From: Clostridia bacterium
GTDB taxonomy: Bacteria; Bacillota; Clostridia; Oscillospirales; CAG-272
DNA: 56,913 bases
Reading direction: 5' to 3'
Assembly: GCA_017540175.1 (NCBI GenBank)
Contig: JAFYBN010000061.1
Coordinates: forward strand, 1 to 56,913
Below the pieces are notes generated by a model. That model searched no databases. It worked only from the letters and a program-made list of their open reading frames with translations, and had not been told where the DNA came from. Positions 25,329-33,503 of the stretch are shown piece after piece (positions within the stretch are counted from its first letter, which is position 1; every line of letters starts with the position of its first letter). The position numbers and the translations under genes are program-made.

Positions 25329-25951
25329 GATGCGTAAACCTCCTCGATTTTTTCTGCCGCAGCCTTGGCTACGATGAAGGAGTCGCAGTTCAGGATGTCA
25401 TACACATTGATGGTGCTCGTGTACGCGACCTTCACGCCGGGGATGTTCGCGAAGCTGCCCCAGACCTTGTCGTCCTTTTCCGCGAGCACGACGAGGACCT
25501 TCTTTTTCGCGTCGACGGCTTTGAGCATCTTCACCATGGTCTTCGTCTTGTATTCGGCGGTCTCGATCTTGTCGATGACGATGAAGTCGTTGTCCGCGAC
25601 CTTGGAGGAGAGCGCGGAGGTCATCGCGATGGCCTTGACCTTCTTGTTGAGCTTGGTCTTGTACAGACGCGGCTTCGGACCGAGGGCTACGCCGCCGTGC
25701 GTCCACTGGGGAGCGCGGGTCGAACCCTGACGGGCGCGGCCGGTGCCCTTCTGTCTCCAGGGCTTCTTGCCGCCGCCGGAAACTTCGGTGCGGGTGAGGG
25801 TGGACTGAGTACCCTGTCTCTGATTGCCGAGGTAGCATTTCACTGCGGCATGGAGGACAGCGCCGTTGATATCCGCCGCGAAGACTTCGTCGGACAGCGT
25901 CATCGTGCCGACCGCTTCGCCTGCCATATTAAGAACTTTGATTTCGGGCAT
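25325..25951 (-). CDS. rplD: 50S ribosomal protein L4
   Basis: Tunnel-lining protein; in gammaproteobacteria it represses the S10 operon, which is not known here. 208 residues. The extended loop is GGGKKPWRQKGTGRARQGST, followed by PQWTHGGVALGPKPR. Confidence 0.97.
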   Translation of the reverse strand: MPEIKVLNMAGEAVGTMTLSDEVFAADINGAVLHAAVKCYLGNQRQGTQSTLTRTEVSGGGKKPWRQKGTGRARQGSTRAPQWTHGGVALGPKPRLYKTKLNKKVKAIAMTSALSSKVADNDFIVIDKIETAEYKTKTMVKMLKAVDAKKKVLVVLAEKDDKVWGSFANIPGVKVAYTSTINVYDILNCDSFIVAKAAAEKIEEVYAS

Positions 25952-25971
25952 TTTCTCTTCCTCCTTCCGGC

Positions 25972-26604
25972 TTATGCTTTCACGCTGTCGCGGATGAACA
26001 CGATGCCGCCCTTCGCGCCCGGGACCGCGCCCTTGACCGCGATGAGGTTCTTCTCGGTGTCAATCTTCACGACTTCGAGATTCAGAACGGTAACCTGCTC
26101 GTTGCCGTACTGACCCGGCATGATCTTGTTTTTGAAGATTCTGGACGGGGACGAGTTCGCGCCCATTGAGCCGGGCTGACGGTGAACGGGACCTACGCCG
26201 TGCGTCATGCGGAGCTTGTGCGCGTTCCATCTCTTGACGACGCCCGAATAACCGTGGCCTTTCGTAATCCCGGTAATGTCGACTCTGTCGCCGGAGGCGA
26301 AGGTATCGGCGGCGATTACGTCGCCCACGTTCAGGGCGGAGATGTCAGCGAGACGGAATTCCTTCAGGCAGCGCTTCGTGGAAACGCCGGCCTTCTTGAA
26401 GTGACCCGCCGCGGCTTTGTTCGCGAGCTTCGGACGCATGTCCTGGAACGCGAGCTGAACGGCTTCGTAGCCGTCCGTTTCATTGGTTTTCTTCTGTGTC
26501 ACGAAGCAGGGACCTGCTTCGATGACGGTGACCGGAATGACGGATCCGTCTTCTGCGAAGATCTGCGTCATGCCGAGCTTCTTTCCGATGATGCCTTTCT
26601 TCAT
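25972..26604 (-). CDS. rplC: 50S ribosomal protein L3
   Basis: Initiates large-subunit assembly. 210 residues. [16 protein letters not shown] at the start and [20 protein letters not shown] in the central loop, with the Gln that is methylated in some bacteria. Preceded by a 178-base gap from rpsJ that contains a leader-like segment. Confidence 0.97.
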   Translation of the reverse strand: MKKGIIGKKLGMTQIFAEDGSVIPVTVIEAGPCFVTQKKTNETDGYEAVQLAFQDMRPKLANKAAAGHFKKAGVSTKRCLKEFRLADISALNVGDVIAADTFASGDRVDITGITKGHGYSGVVKRWNAHKLRMTHGVGPVHRQPGSMGANSSPSRIFKNKIMPGQYGNEQVTVLNLEVVKIDTEKNLIAVKGAVPGAKGGIVFIRDSVKA

Positions 26605-26782
26605 CGAAATCTTCCTCCTTGAAAGTAGGTTATTGGTTGACGCCTTTGGTTCGCCGGCAGCCGACCGGCGGGCGGCAACATGACCTGACCGTCATCAAGC
26701 ACCGGGACTTTGCGCGGGGATCACGCTCGTCCCTTTCGCTCTGTACGGGTTCAGATTGGCTTTTTGAGGGGTTTCGGAGCGA
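26605..26782 (-). promoter_or_regulatory. leader-like segment between rpsJ and rplC
   Basis: On the minus strand it contains GCTTGATG, then GTTGCCGCC and GCCGGTCGGCTGCCGGCG, in the same order and spacing class as a segment of the rpsJ leader. No promoter is obvious within it. Inferred to be a regulatory or processing structure in the S10 message. Confidence 0.4.
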
Positions 26783-27094
26783 TCAGAGCTTCACGTCGAT
26801 GTCGACGCCCGCGGGGAGTTCCACCGCCATGAGCGCTTCGACGACCTTCTGGGAAGGCTTTCTGATCTCGATCAGTCTCTTGTGGGTTCTCTGCTCGAAC
26901 TGTTCGCGGGAGTCCTTGTACTTGTGGACCGCGCGCAGGATGGTGACGATCTCCTTCTCGGTCGGGAGCGGAATCGGCCCGGAGCATTCCGCGCCGTTGC
27001 GCTTCGCGATGTCGATGATCTTCGCCGCAGCCTGGTCCGCGAGCGTGTGCTCGTAGCTTCTGATCTTCACTCTGATCTTTTCCTGTACTGCCAT
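26783..27094 (-). CDS. rpsJ: 30S ribosomal protein S10
   Basis: Small-subunit head protein, also NusE in transcription antitermination. 103 residues from ATG 27094, which has GGAGG seven bases upstream and gives [20 protein letters not shown]; the longer open frame to 27184 is rejected. First gene of the ribosomal run. Confidence 0.97.
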   Translation of the reverse strand: MAVQEKIRVKIRSYEHTLADQAAAKIIDIAKRNGAECSGPIPLPTEKEIVTILRAVHKYKDSREQFEQRTHKRLIEIRKPSQKVVEALMAVELPAGVDIDVKL

Positions 27095-27337
27095 GTTTGC
27101 CTCCTTGGTGCAAATTATGTGATGTTTGCTTGACGTCGAGGCGCTGAACACGCTCCCGGGTGTGCCGCGTCTCCCCCAAATCAAAACCGAGCTGGGTCAG
27201 GCTCGGCGCTCGGATGCGGCGCGGCTCGGGTGTGCTCCTTCCGCCCGATCGGATCGGACATACTCCACGGAAATTCCCCGCCGCCAGACAGTTGGCAGGC
27301 GGCAACCTCCCGCTTCATCGCACATCAAGCGGAGTCT
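27095..27337 (-). promoter_or_regulatory. 5' leader of the S10 operon
   Basis: About 235 bases separate the promoter from rpsJ. Reading the message: GCTTGATG, GGAGGTTGCCGCC, GTCTGGCGGCGG, then further hairpins such as ACACCCGGGAGCGTGT (near 27140-27165) just before the ribosome binding site. No gene seen. Long structured leaders before rpsJ are common sites of ribosomal autoregulation; the mechanism here is unknown. Confidence 0.55.
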
Positions 27338-27366
27338 ATTATACCATATCATCGCTGTTAAATCAA
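27338..27366 (-). promoter_or_regulatory. sigma-A promoter of the ribosomal run
   Basis: Minus strand TTGATT (27361-27366), a 17-base spacer and TATAAT (27338-27343). It is the only strong promoter seen for the 32 leftward genes. Confidence 0.85.
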
Positions 27367-27525
27367 GGCTTTTTTCCACAAAAAAATCATGTCAGTTTCA
27401 ACGAAATTAATTTTTTTGCGGGCATTTTTTCGGTCCATCTGACGGCGGGGTTGATTTTTGCCCAAAAATCGGGCAAATTCCGAGCGATTTGTATGCCCGC
27501 GGGGCGTTTTTTTCTTCCGTTCCTC
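27367..27525. other. intergenic region between divergent S10 and membrane protein promoters
   Basis: AT-rich relative to the window, with short hairpins: GCCC-AAAAATC-GGGC near 27460 and GCCC-GCG-GGGC followed by GTTTTTTT (27495-27513, rightward). The latter resembles a terminator without an obvious upstream gene. No coding sequence seen. Confidence 0.45.
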
Positions 27526-27554
27526 TTGTCAAACGGTTCAATTTATGCTATTAT
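27526..27554 (+). promoter_or_regulatory. sigma-A promoter of the membrane protein/TelA/TPM genes
   Basis: TTGTCA (27526-27531), a 17-base spacer and TATTAT (27549-27554), with a possible alternative TATAAT three bases on. The start point near 27562 argues against the ATG at 27563 and for the one at 27602. Confidence 0.65.
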
Positions 27555-27601
27555 AATAATGTATGATTCAAGCCGACCCCATCTCACGAAAGGCATCCTC
27601 C

Positions 27602-28555
27602 ATGAGCGAAAACAAAAAGCGTCCCTTTTTACGTCTCCCGATCGCCGCACTGAGCCTTGCGCTTCTCATCGCCGTCACCTATCTCGCCGCGATGCTGAAC
27701 GATTTTGAATATACCATCGGGCATTTTGAAAACGGCTCCGTCCCCTTCATCCTGTGCGCGGTCTTCACCGCCCTCACCGTCTGTCTTCTGATCGTCACGG
27801 CGGCGGCCGCGAACCGGCGCACCGTCTATGAGGACTTCCCCGCCCCGTCCCCGCTCGGCCTGTTCGGCGCCTCTCTCGGCGCTCTGCTCGCGTTCGCGCT
27901 TGCCGCGCTGGCGCTCGTACACGCGAAGAGCATGCTCAGCGCGGTCATGTCGCCGGAGATGGTCGGCATCCCGCCCGAAAAGCTGCGGTTCTGGTCGGCG
28001 CTGCTCGGACTCTGTCTGTGCGCCTCTCTCATCCTGCCGTTCTTCGAAAAATACAGGCGGCATCCCCTGACCGGCATTCTCGCGTGCCTCGGCGCGCTTT
28101 CCGTCAATCTCGAAATGTTCGCGGTGTACTTTGATTTCTCCATTCCGCTGAACAGCCCCGTGCGCAATTTCACCGTTCTCGCCGAGGCGTCCGTGCTTCT
28201 CTTCCTCGTGAGCGAAGCGCGTCTCGCCCTCGCCAAAAAGCCCGCGAAGCTCGCGCCCGCGTACCAGCTCTTCGCCTCCGCCGCGGCGGCGTCGCTCGGG
28301 CTGGGCGTCGCGCTCGGAGCGGCGGTCTACCGGCTCGCCGCGCTCGGGATGGATCCCGTCCCCTCTCCGGAGCCGAACCTTTCCCTGCTCCGTCTCGCGA
28401 TGTACATCGGGATCGGAGTCCGCGCCGCCGACCGCCTCATCGCCTCATCGAAGCTCGTGCGGACCATGACGCCGGAGGAGATCGCGGAAGCGAAGCGGCT
28501 CGAAAAGGAAGAAAAAGAAAAGAAGAAGAAAAACAAAACCGAAGAGAAAAGCTGA
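27602..28555 (+). CDS. hypothetical polytopic membrane protein
   Basis: 317 residues, not recognised. Seven or eight hydrophobic helices can be seen, beginning LPIAALSLALLIAVTYLAAM near residue 12, and the C terminus is a highly charged cytoplasmic-type tail (EEKEKKKKNKTEEKS). ATG 27602 has GAAAGG about eight bases upstream. It is 80 bases before the TelA gene and shares its promoter, so it may belong to the same envelope or stress module. No catalytic motif is visible. Confidence 0.75.
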   Translation: MSENKKRPFLRLPIAALSLALLIAVTYLAAMLNDFEYTIGHFENGSVPFILCAVFTALTVCLLIVTAAAANRRTVYEDFPAPSPLGLFGASLGALLAFALAALALVHAKSMLSAVMSPEMVGIPPEKLRFWSALLGLCLCASLILPFFEKYRRHPLTGILACLGALSVNLEMFAVYFDFSIPLNSPVRNFTVLAEASVLLFLVSEARLALAKKPAKLAPAYQLFASAAAASLGLGVALGAAVYRLAALGMDPVPSPEPNLSLLRLAMYIGIGVRAADRLIASSKLVRTMTPEEIAEAKRLEKEEKEKKKKNKTEEKS

Positions 28556-28635
28556 ACCTCCGCCCGCCGCAAGGGCAGCGGACAACGGAACAAATCACGC
28601 CGAATTCACAGGCTATGTCAATAAAGGAGTCAAAC

Positions 28636-29832
28636 ATGGACAACGAAATCAAACTTACCCTTGATCCGAACGCAGCTCTCGGCGCCGCCGCGGCTCAGCC
28701 GGCTCCCGCCGCTCCCGATCCGCTCGCCGCGGCGGCCGCCGCCATGGCGAAGACCGCGGCGGAAGGCCAGAAGGAAGAAAAGCCCTCCGGTCCCGCCATT
28801 GACGAGTCGATGTTCAACGAAGCGGAACGGCGCGCCATCGACGATTTCTCGAAGCAGATCGACATCACCGACTCCTCCATGATCCTGAGCTACGGCTCCG
28901 CGGCGCAGAAGAAAATCTCGGATTTCAGCGACACCGCGCTCGGCAGCGTCCGCAACAAGGATTTCGGCGAGGTCGGCGGAATGATCACGTCGCTGATCGG
29001 CAATCTGCGCTCGCTGAACGACGACGCGGATTCGAAGGGCTTCCTCGGGCTCTTCAAGAACACCAAGCGCAAAATCGAAAACCTCAAGACCCAGTACGAC
29101 AAGTGCGAGACCTCCGTCAACCAGATCGTCGGGATCCTCGAGCAGCATCAGATCACCCTTCTGAAGGACGTTTCGATGTTCGACCAGCTCTATGAAATGA
29201 ACCTCAGCTATTTCAAGGAGCTTTCGATGTACATCCTCGCGGGCAAGAAGCGCCTCGCCGAAGAACGCGCCGTCACCCTGGTCGAGCTGAAGAACAAGGC
29301 GCAGCAGAGCGGACTTCCCGAGGACGCGCAGGCGGCGAACGACTTTGAGGAGCAGTGCACGCGCTTCGAGCGCAAGCTCTACGACCTCGAGCTGACCCGC
29401 ATGGTCTCCATCCAGATGTCTCCCCAGATCCGTCTCGTGCAGAACAACGACACCATGATGACCGAAAAGATCCAGACCGTCATCATGAACACCATCCCGC
29501 TCTGGAAGAGCCAAATGGTCATCGCGCTCGGCATCGAGCACTCACGTCAGGCCATGGAGGCCGGCAGGCTCGTCACCGACATGACGAACGAGCTCTTAAA
29601 GAAGAACAGCGAAGCCCTGCATCAGGCGACCGTCGCCGTCACCAAGGAGGCGGAGCGCGGCATCGTCGACATCGAAACCCTTACGCACACCAACGAGGAA
29701 CTCATCGCGACCTTAAACGACATTCAGCAGATCCAGAAGGAAGGACGCGAAAAGAGAGTCGCCGCGGAAGCCGAACTCGGGCGCATCGAAACCGAGCTCA
29801 AGGAAAAGCTCATCAACATCACCAAATCTTGA
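28636..29832 (+). CDS. toxic anion resistance protein, TelA family
   Basis: 398 residues. TelA-family proteins were named from tellurite resistance, but in Gram-positives they are linked to envelope and antimicrobial stress; the biochemical role is not known. The N terminus is Ala/Pro-rich and disordered (to about residue 45). The helical family domain follows, with GFLGLFKNTKRKIENLKTQY and the C-terminal IMNTIPLWKSQMVIALGIE typical of the family; the end is coiled coil. AAAGGAG precedes ATG 28636; the ATG 21 bases earlier precedes that site. 13 bases before the TPM gene. Confidence 0.9.
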   Translation: MDNEIKLTLDPNAALGAAAAQPAPAAPDPLAAAAAAMAKTAAEGQKEEKPSGPAIDESMFNEAERRAIDDFSKQIDITDSSMILSYGSAAQKKISDFSDTALGSVRNKDFGEVGGMITSLIGNLRSLNDDADSKGFLGLFKNTKRKIENLKTQYDKCETSVNQIVGILEQHQITLLKDVSMFDQLYEMNLSYFKELSMYILAGKKRLAEERAVTLVELKNKAQQSGLPEDAQAANDFEEQCTRFERKLYDLELTRMVSIQMSPQIRLVQNNDTMMTEKIQTVIMNTIPLWKSQMVIALGIEHSRQAMEAGRLVTDMTNELLKKNSEALHQATVAVTKEAERGIVDIETLTHTNEELIATLNDIQQIQKEGREKRVAAEAELGRIETELKEKLINITKS

Positions 29833-29845
29833 TCGGGGACCCACT

Positions 29846-31117
29846 ATGAAAGCTAATTACCGTATCCGTGTCCGCGCCGTCGCGTACGCGCTGCTGCTCG
29901 CCCTTCTGCTGGCAGTCGCCGCGCTCCCGGCCGCGGCGGAAGTCACCTATCCGGCCAAGACCGAAGACAAAATCGCGGACGAGGCCGGCATCCTCTCCGA
30001 GTCCACGGTGAAGTACCTGCGCGACATGAACGAGACGCTGAACAAAGAGGTCCACACCGTGATCTCCATCTGCACCGTCAAAACCACGGACGGCGTCAAT
30101 ATCGGCAAATACGCCCGCGGACTCTACGAGAACTGGGGTCTGCCCGCCGGCATCCTCATCGTCATCGCGACCGAAGACGAGGACTTCTACATCCTGCCCA
30201 GCGTATCGGTCACCGAGGCCATCGGCAACGAAGCGCTCGAGGCCATCCGCGACGAGTACATCGAGGCGGACTTCGCCGAGAAGCAGTACGACCGCGCCGT
30301 CAAGAAGGCCATCACGCAGCTTTCGAGCACCATGCGGGACAAGCTGAAGCCCGCGGATCCCACGGCCGCCCAGCCCGACGATTCCGCCGAGCAGCCCGCC
30401 GAAAAGAGCTCCGTCGGTTCCGTCATCGTCAAAATCTTAAAGATCATTCTCATCATCGTGCTCGTCCTCGTCGCCCTCTTCGTGATCCTCTTTGTGGCGG
30501 CGCTCTTCAACGACAGCGCGGCGGCGTTCATGCAGAAATACATCTTCCGCCGCGGAAAGAACACGAACGTGCAGAACCAGCGGCAGTACTACGACGAGCG
30601 GCTGTACGGGGATGACAATCCCCCGCGTCAGCGCCGCGAACCGCCGGCGAACCGCCCGCAGAATCCGGGCGCGAACCGTCCCGCCCGCACCGCGAACCCC
30701 TCCATGCGTCAGAATCCGAACGCCGCGCCGGGTCAGGTCTATTACAACGCCGACGGCACCGTGAGGACGCCCGCCGCCCGCCGGAATACGGGCTACGCTC
30801 AGAACCCGCAGGCGGAGCAGAACAGCCAGTACGCACAGCTCGGACAGGGCGGTTCGTACGGTCAGAACAGCCAGTACGGACAGAGCGGTCAGTACGGTCA
30901 GAACAGCCAGTACGGGCGTCCGTACCCGCAGAACGGTCGGTACGCGCAGAACACACAGTACGCGCAAAACGGCCAGACCGGCCAGACCGGCCAGAGCGGA
31001 CAGTACGCGCGGACGCAGGCGGTGACCCGCCCGACCCAGCAGACCCAGCCCCAATCCCAACCGATGGACGGGAACGCGACCCGTTCCTACACCATCGTGC
31101 CGAGAAACGACGACTGA
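29846..31117 (+). CDS. TPM-domain membrane protein with Gln/Tyr/Gly-rich repeat tail
   Basis: 423 residues. A signal peptide (residues about 10-30, AYALLLALLLAVAALPAAAE) is followed by an extracytoplasmic TPM domain (about 40-170; VNIGKYARGLYENWGLPAGI and the DEDFYILPSVSV segment). A second membrane helix follows near 200-222 (IILIIVLVLVALFVILFVAA). The cytoplasmic remainder is low complexity: Asn/Pro/Arg-rich, then SQYGQ/SGQYGQN-type repeats (about 325-390). Directly downstream of telA. TPM domains act in photosystem repair in plants and have phosphatase activity in some members; function in Clostridia is not known. The 3' end is partly duplicated downstream. Confidence 0.88.
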   Translation: MKANYRIRVRAVAYALLLALLLAVAALPAAAEVTYPAKTEDKIADEAGILSESTVKYLRDMNETLNKEVHTVISICTVKTTDGVNIGKYARGLYENWGLPAGILIVIATEDEDFYILPSVSVTEAIGNEALEAIRDEYIEADFAEKQYDRAVKKAITQLSSTMRDKLKPADPTAAQPDDSAEQPAEKSSVGSVIVKILKIILIIVLVLVALFVILFVAALFNDSAAAFMQKYIFRRGKNTNVQNQRQYYDERLYGDDNPPRQRREPPANRPQNPGANRPARTANPSMRQNPNAAPGQVYYNADGTVRTPAARRNTGYAQNPQAEQNSQYAQLGQGGSYGQNSQYGQSGQYGQNSQYGRPYPQNGRYAQNTQYAQNGQTGQTGQSGQYARTQAVTRPTQQTQPQSQPMDGNATRSYTIVPRNDD

Positions 31118-31147
31118 AAACCGACCGCGGCGGCGCACCGTCAGACA

Positions 31148-31235
31148 CTGACCGTCGGGCGCTGACCCGTCAGGCGCTGACCCGTCGGGCGCTGACCCGT
31201 CGGGCGCGGATCCGTCGGGCGCTGACCCGCGAGGA
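31148..31235. repeat. 15-base tandem repeat (ctgacccgtcgggcg)x5-6
   Basis: Units at 31148 (14 bases), 31162, 31177, 31192, 31207 and a decayed one at 31222. Lies between the TPM stop codon and the partial copy of the TPM 3' end. No spacers, so not a CRISPR array. Confidence 0.9.
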
Positions 31236-31261
31236 CCGGCAGGTCCCGTCCCGGCCCCTGC

Positions 31262-31332
31262 CGACGGACGGGAAGACGTTTCCACACCATTGTACGAAAA
31301 ATCGACGACTGAAAACCGACCGCGGCGGATCC
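31262..31332 (+). repeat. partial duplicate of the TPM gene 3' end
   Basis: The bases from GACGGGAA through CACACCATTGTACGAAAAAT to CGACGACTGAAAACCGACCG match 31067-31133, which encode the last codons, stop and following bases of the TPM gene. The copy has indels, is out of frame and is not expected to be translated. Confidence 0.75.
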
Positions 31333-31364
31333 CTCCGTTCCGAAAGGAGCCGGATCCGCCGCGG
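31320..31364. other. perfect 13-base hairpin before the ABC-F gene
   Basis: CCGCGGCGGATCC and GGATCCGCCGCGG are separated by 19 bases. No T run follows (cattcttg), so it is a poor intrinsic terminator; it may still protect or process the message between the TPM and ABC-F genes. Confidence 0.6.
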
Positions 31365-31383
31365 CATTCTTGAAAACTGACAC

Positions 31384-33327
31384 ATGATATCGATCAGCAC
31401 CAATAACCTTGCCTACCGCATCGGCACGCGGGAGATCCTCGGCGGCGTCACGTTTTCGCTGGAGGACGGCGACCGTCTCGCCGTCGTCGGCGTGAACGGG
31501 AGCGGGAAATCCACCCTGCTCAAGATGATTTCCGGGGAATACGAGCCGGACGAAGGCGAGGTCATGATCGCCAAAAACAAAACCCTCGGGATCCTCCATC
31601 AGGACGACGCGTTCAGCCTGGATTCGCCGGATGCGGGGGGCGATCTCTCCGTATTCGGACAGATGCTCGCCACCCAGCCGGAGCTCGTCCGCGCGGAAGC
31701 GCGGCTTGCCGAACTGCAGCGTCTGCTCGACGAGGCGATATCGGACGAAGAGCTCCGCCGTCTGTCCGCGGAATACGACGCCCTGAACACCCGGTTCATC
31801 CGGGACGGGGGACTGTATTACAAATCGCGGTGCCGGAGCATCCTCACGAATCTCGGCTTCGGGGAGGAGGTACACGCGCGCCCCGTGACCGAGCTCAGCG
31901 GCGGTCAGCGCACGCGGCTCGCCCTCGCGCGGCTTTTGTTCCGGGAGCCGGACATCCTCATTCTCGACGAGCCGACGAACCATCTCGACCTCGACACCAT
32001 GCTCTGGCTCGAGGGGCATCTTTCCGCCTATCCGAAGAGCAAGACGGTCATTCTCGTGTCCCACGACCGCCTTTTCCTCGACCGCGTGACGAACAAGACC
32101 CTCGACATCGAGCACTGCCGCGCAAAGCTCTACAAGGCAAAATACTCCGTTTACGCGGAGATGAAGAAGAAGGACCGCGCCGAGGCGGAAAAGAAATACA
32201 TGCTCCAGCAGCGGGAGATCGCGCGGCAGGAGGCGTACATCGAACAGCAGCGGCGCTGGGGACGCGAGCGCAACATCATCGCCGCGGAGTCGCGGGAAAA
32301 GGCGCTCGCCCGCATGGAAAAGCTCGAAAAGCCGAAGGCGCTGCCGAAATCCATCCGCTTCAAGCTGAATTCCTCCGGGGAATCGGGGAACGAGGTCGCG
32401 GAGGCGAAAAAGCTGACGATGGGCTTCGGCTCGCACATCCTGTTCCGGAATCTCTCCTTTCTCGTGAAGAAGCGGGAGCGTGTCTTCCTCTACGGCCCGA
32501 ACGGATGCGGGAAATCGACGCTCATCAAGCTCCTGCTCGGGCAGCTCGAACCGCTCGGCGGGGAGATCGAATTCGGCTACAACGTCACGGTGGGCTATTA
32601 CGATCAGGAGAATCAGAACCTGACCGAGGAAAACACCGTGCTCGACGAGCTGTGGAACGCGTATCCCCACCTCACGCAGACCGAGATCCGCGACACCCTC
32701 GCGCTTTTTCTCTTCCGCGGGGACGACATCGAAAAGGAGGTCCGGGTCCTGTCCGGCGGAGAACGGGCGCGCCTCACCTTCGCGAAGCTCATTCTCTCGA
32801 AGATGAACCTGCTCATCCTCGACGAGCCGACGAACCACCTCGACATCGAATCGCGGGAGGCGCTCGAGAACGCGCTCGAGGAATTCGACGGGACCATCAT
32901 TGCGGTGTCGCACGACCGCTATTTCATCCGGCGGCTGGCGACGCGCTTCATCGATCTCGGCAGCGGCGGCGCGGATTTCCGCGGAAGCTGGGACGAATAC
33001 ATGGCGCGCCGCGCCGCGAAGGCCGGTGAGGAAAAGCCCGACGCCCGCGAACCGGAAAAGACCGCGAAGGAGGAATACCTCGACCGCAAAAAAAGCGACG
33101 CCGACCGCAGAAAGCTCGAACGCCGCCGGGCGCAGGTCTCAAAGGAGATCGGGGAGCTCGAAAAGAAGCTCGCCGAAATCGACGATCTGCTGTTCGGGGA
33201 GGCGGCCACCGACTACGTCCGCGCGGCTGAGCTGACGGACGAAAAGACCGTCGCCGAGGATCGCCTCATGCAGCTGTACGAAGAAGACGAAACCCTTGCC
33301 GCCGAGGGGATCACGATCACGGCATGA
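31384..33327 (+). CDS. ABC-F family ATPase
   Basis: A cytoplasmic, two-domain ATPase without membrane segments; family members act on the ribosome as translation factors or antibiotic-protection factors. 647 residues. First ATPase: Walker A GVNGSGKSTLL (about 39-49), signature LSGGQRTRLALARLL, Walker B ILILDEPTNHLDL. A Lys/Arg/Glu-rich linker follows (KKDRAEAEKKY region, about 255-330). Second ATPase: GPNGCGKSTLIK, LSGGERARLTFAKL, LLILDEPTNHLDI. The C-terminal coiled coil (from about 555) resembles Uup/EttA-group extensions. The ribosome binding site before ATG 31384 is weak. It ends at a strong bidirectional terminator. Confidence 0.93.
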   Translation: MISISTNNLAYRIGTREILGGVTFSLEDGDRLAVVGVNGSGKSTLLKMISGEYEPDEGEVMIAKNKTLGILHQDDAFSLDSPDAGGDLSVFGQMLATQPELVRAEARLAELQRLLDEAISDEELRRLSAEYDALNTRFIRDGGLYYKSRCRSILTNLGFGEEVHARPVTELSGGQRTRLALARLLFREPDILILDEPTNHLDLDTMLWLEGHLSAYPKSKTVILVSHDRLFLDRVTNKTLDIEHCRAKLYKAKYSVYAEMKKKDRAEAEKKYMLQQREIARQEAYIEQQRRWGRERNIIAAESREKALARMEKLEKPKALPKSIRFKLNSSGESGNEVAEAKKLTMGFGSHILFRNLSFLVKKRERVFLYGPNGCGKSTLIKLLLGQLEPLGGEIEFGYNVTVGYYDQENQNLTEENTVLDELWNAYPHLTQTEIRDTLALFLFRGDDIEKEVRVLSGGERARLTFAKLILSKMNLLILDEPTNHLDIESREALENALEEFDGTIIAVSHDRYFIRRLATRFIDLGSGGADFRGSWDEYMARRAAKAGEEKPDAREPEKTAKEEYLDRKKSDADRRKLERRRAQVSKEIGELEKKLAEIDDLLFGEAATDYVRAAELTDEKTVAEDRLMQLYEEDETLAAEGITITA

Positions 33328-33353
33328 AAAAACCGCCCTGAGGCGGTTTTTTT
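33327..33353. terminator. bidirectional terminator between ABC-F gene and dxs
   Basis: AAAAAACCGCC-CTGA-GGCGGTTTTTTT directly after the ABC-F stop codon; symmetrical, so it can also stop leftward transcripts that pass dxs and the repeat element. Confidence 0.92.
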
Positions 33354-33380
33354 CACTTGAAAACGCAGCAAAAATCCGGG

Positions 33381-33497
33381 GGCTTCACATTACCCCGAAC
33401 TGAACTTTGAGCGGTCCACTGTACCAGTCGTATAAAAGTTTCTTGCCGCACAGCTTGCTGTGCAGGGCTTCATTTTCAAAGAAGCCGCGTTCCCCCT
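33381..33497 (-). repeat. dispersed hairpin element, copy D
   Basis: Reverse-strand copy of the element at 9820-9940: GGGGGAACGCGGCTTCTTTG, hairpin arms GAAGC/CTT around CACAGCAAGCTGTG, then GACTGGTACAGTGGACCGCT and CAGTTCGGGGTAATG. It lies seven bases beyond the dxs stop. Confidence 0.8.
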
Positions 33498-33503
33498 TTT
33501 CGT

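Noticed and set aside
31148-31235. Possible CRISPR-like array
   Set aside because: The 15-base units are directly adjacent with no spacers, and no cas gene is present.
31141-32913. 590-codon leftward open frame opposite the ABC-F gene
   Set aside because: Antisense shadow of an intact ABC-F gene that begins its reading through a tandem repeat.
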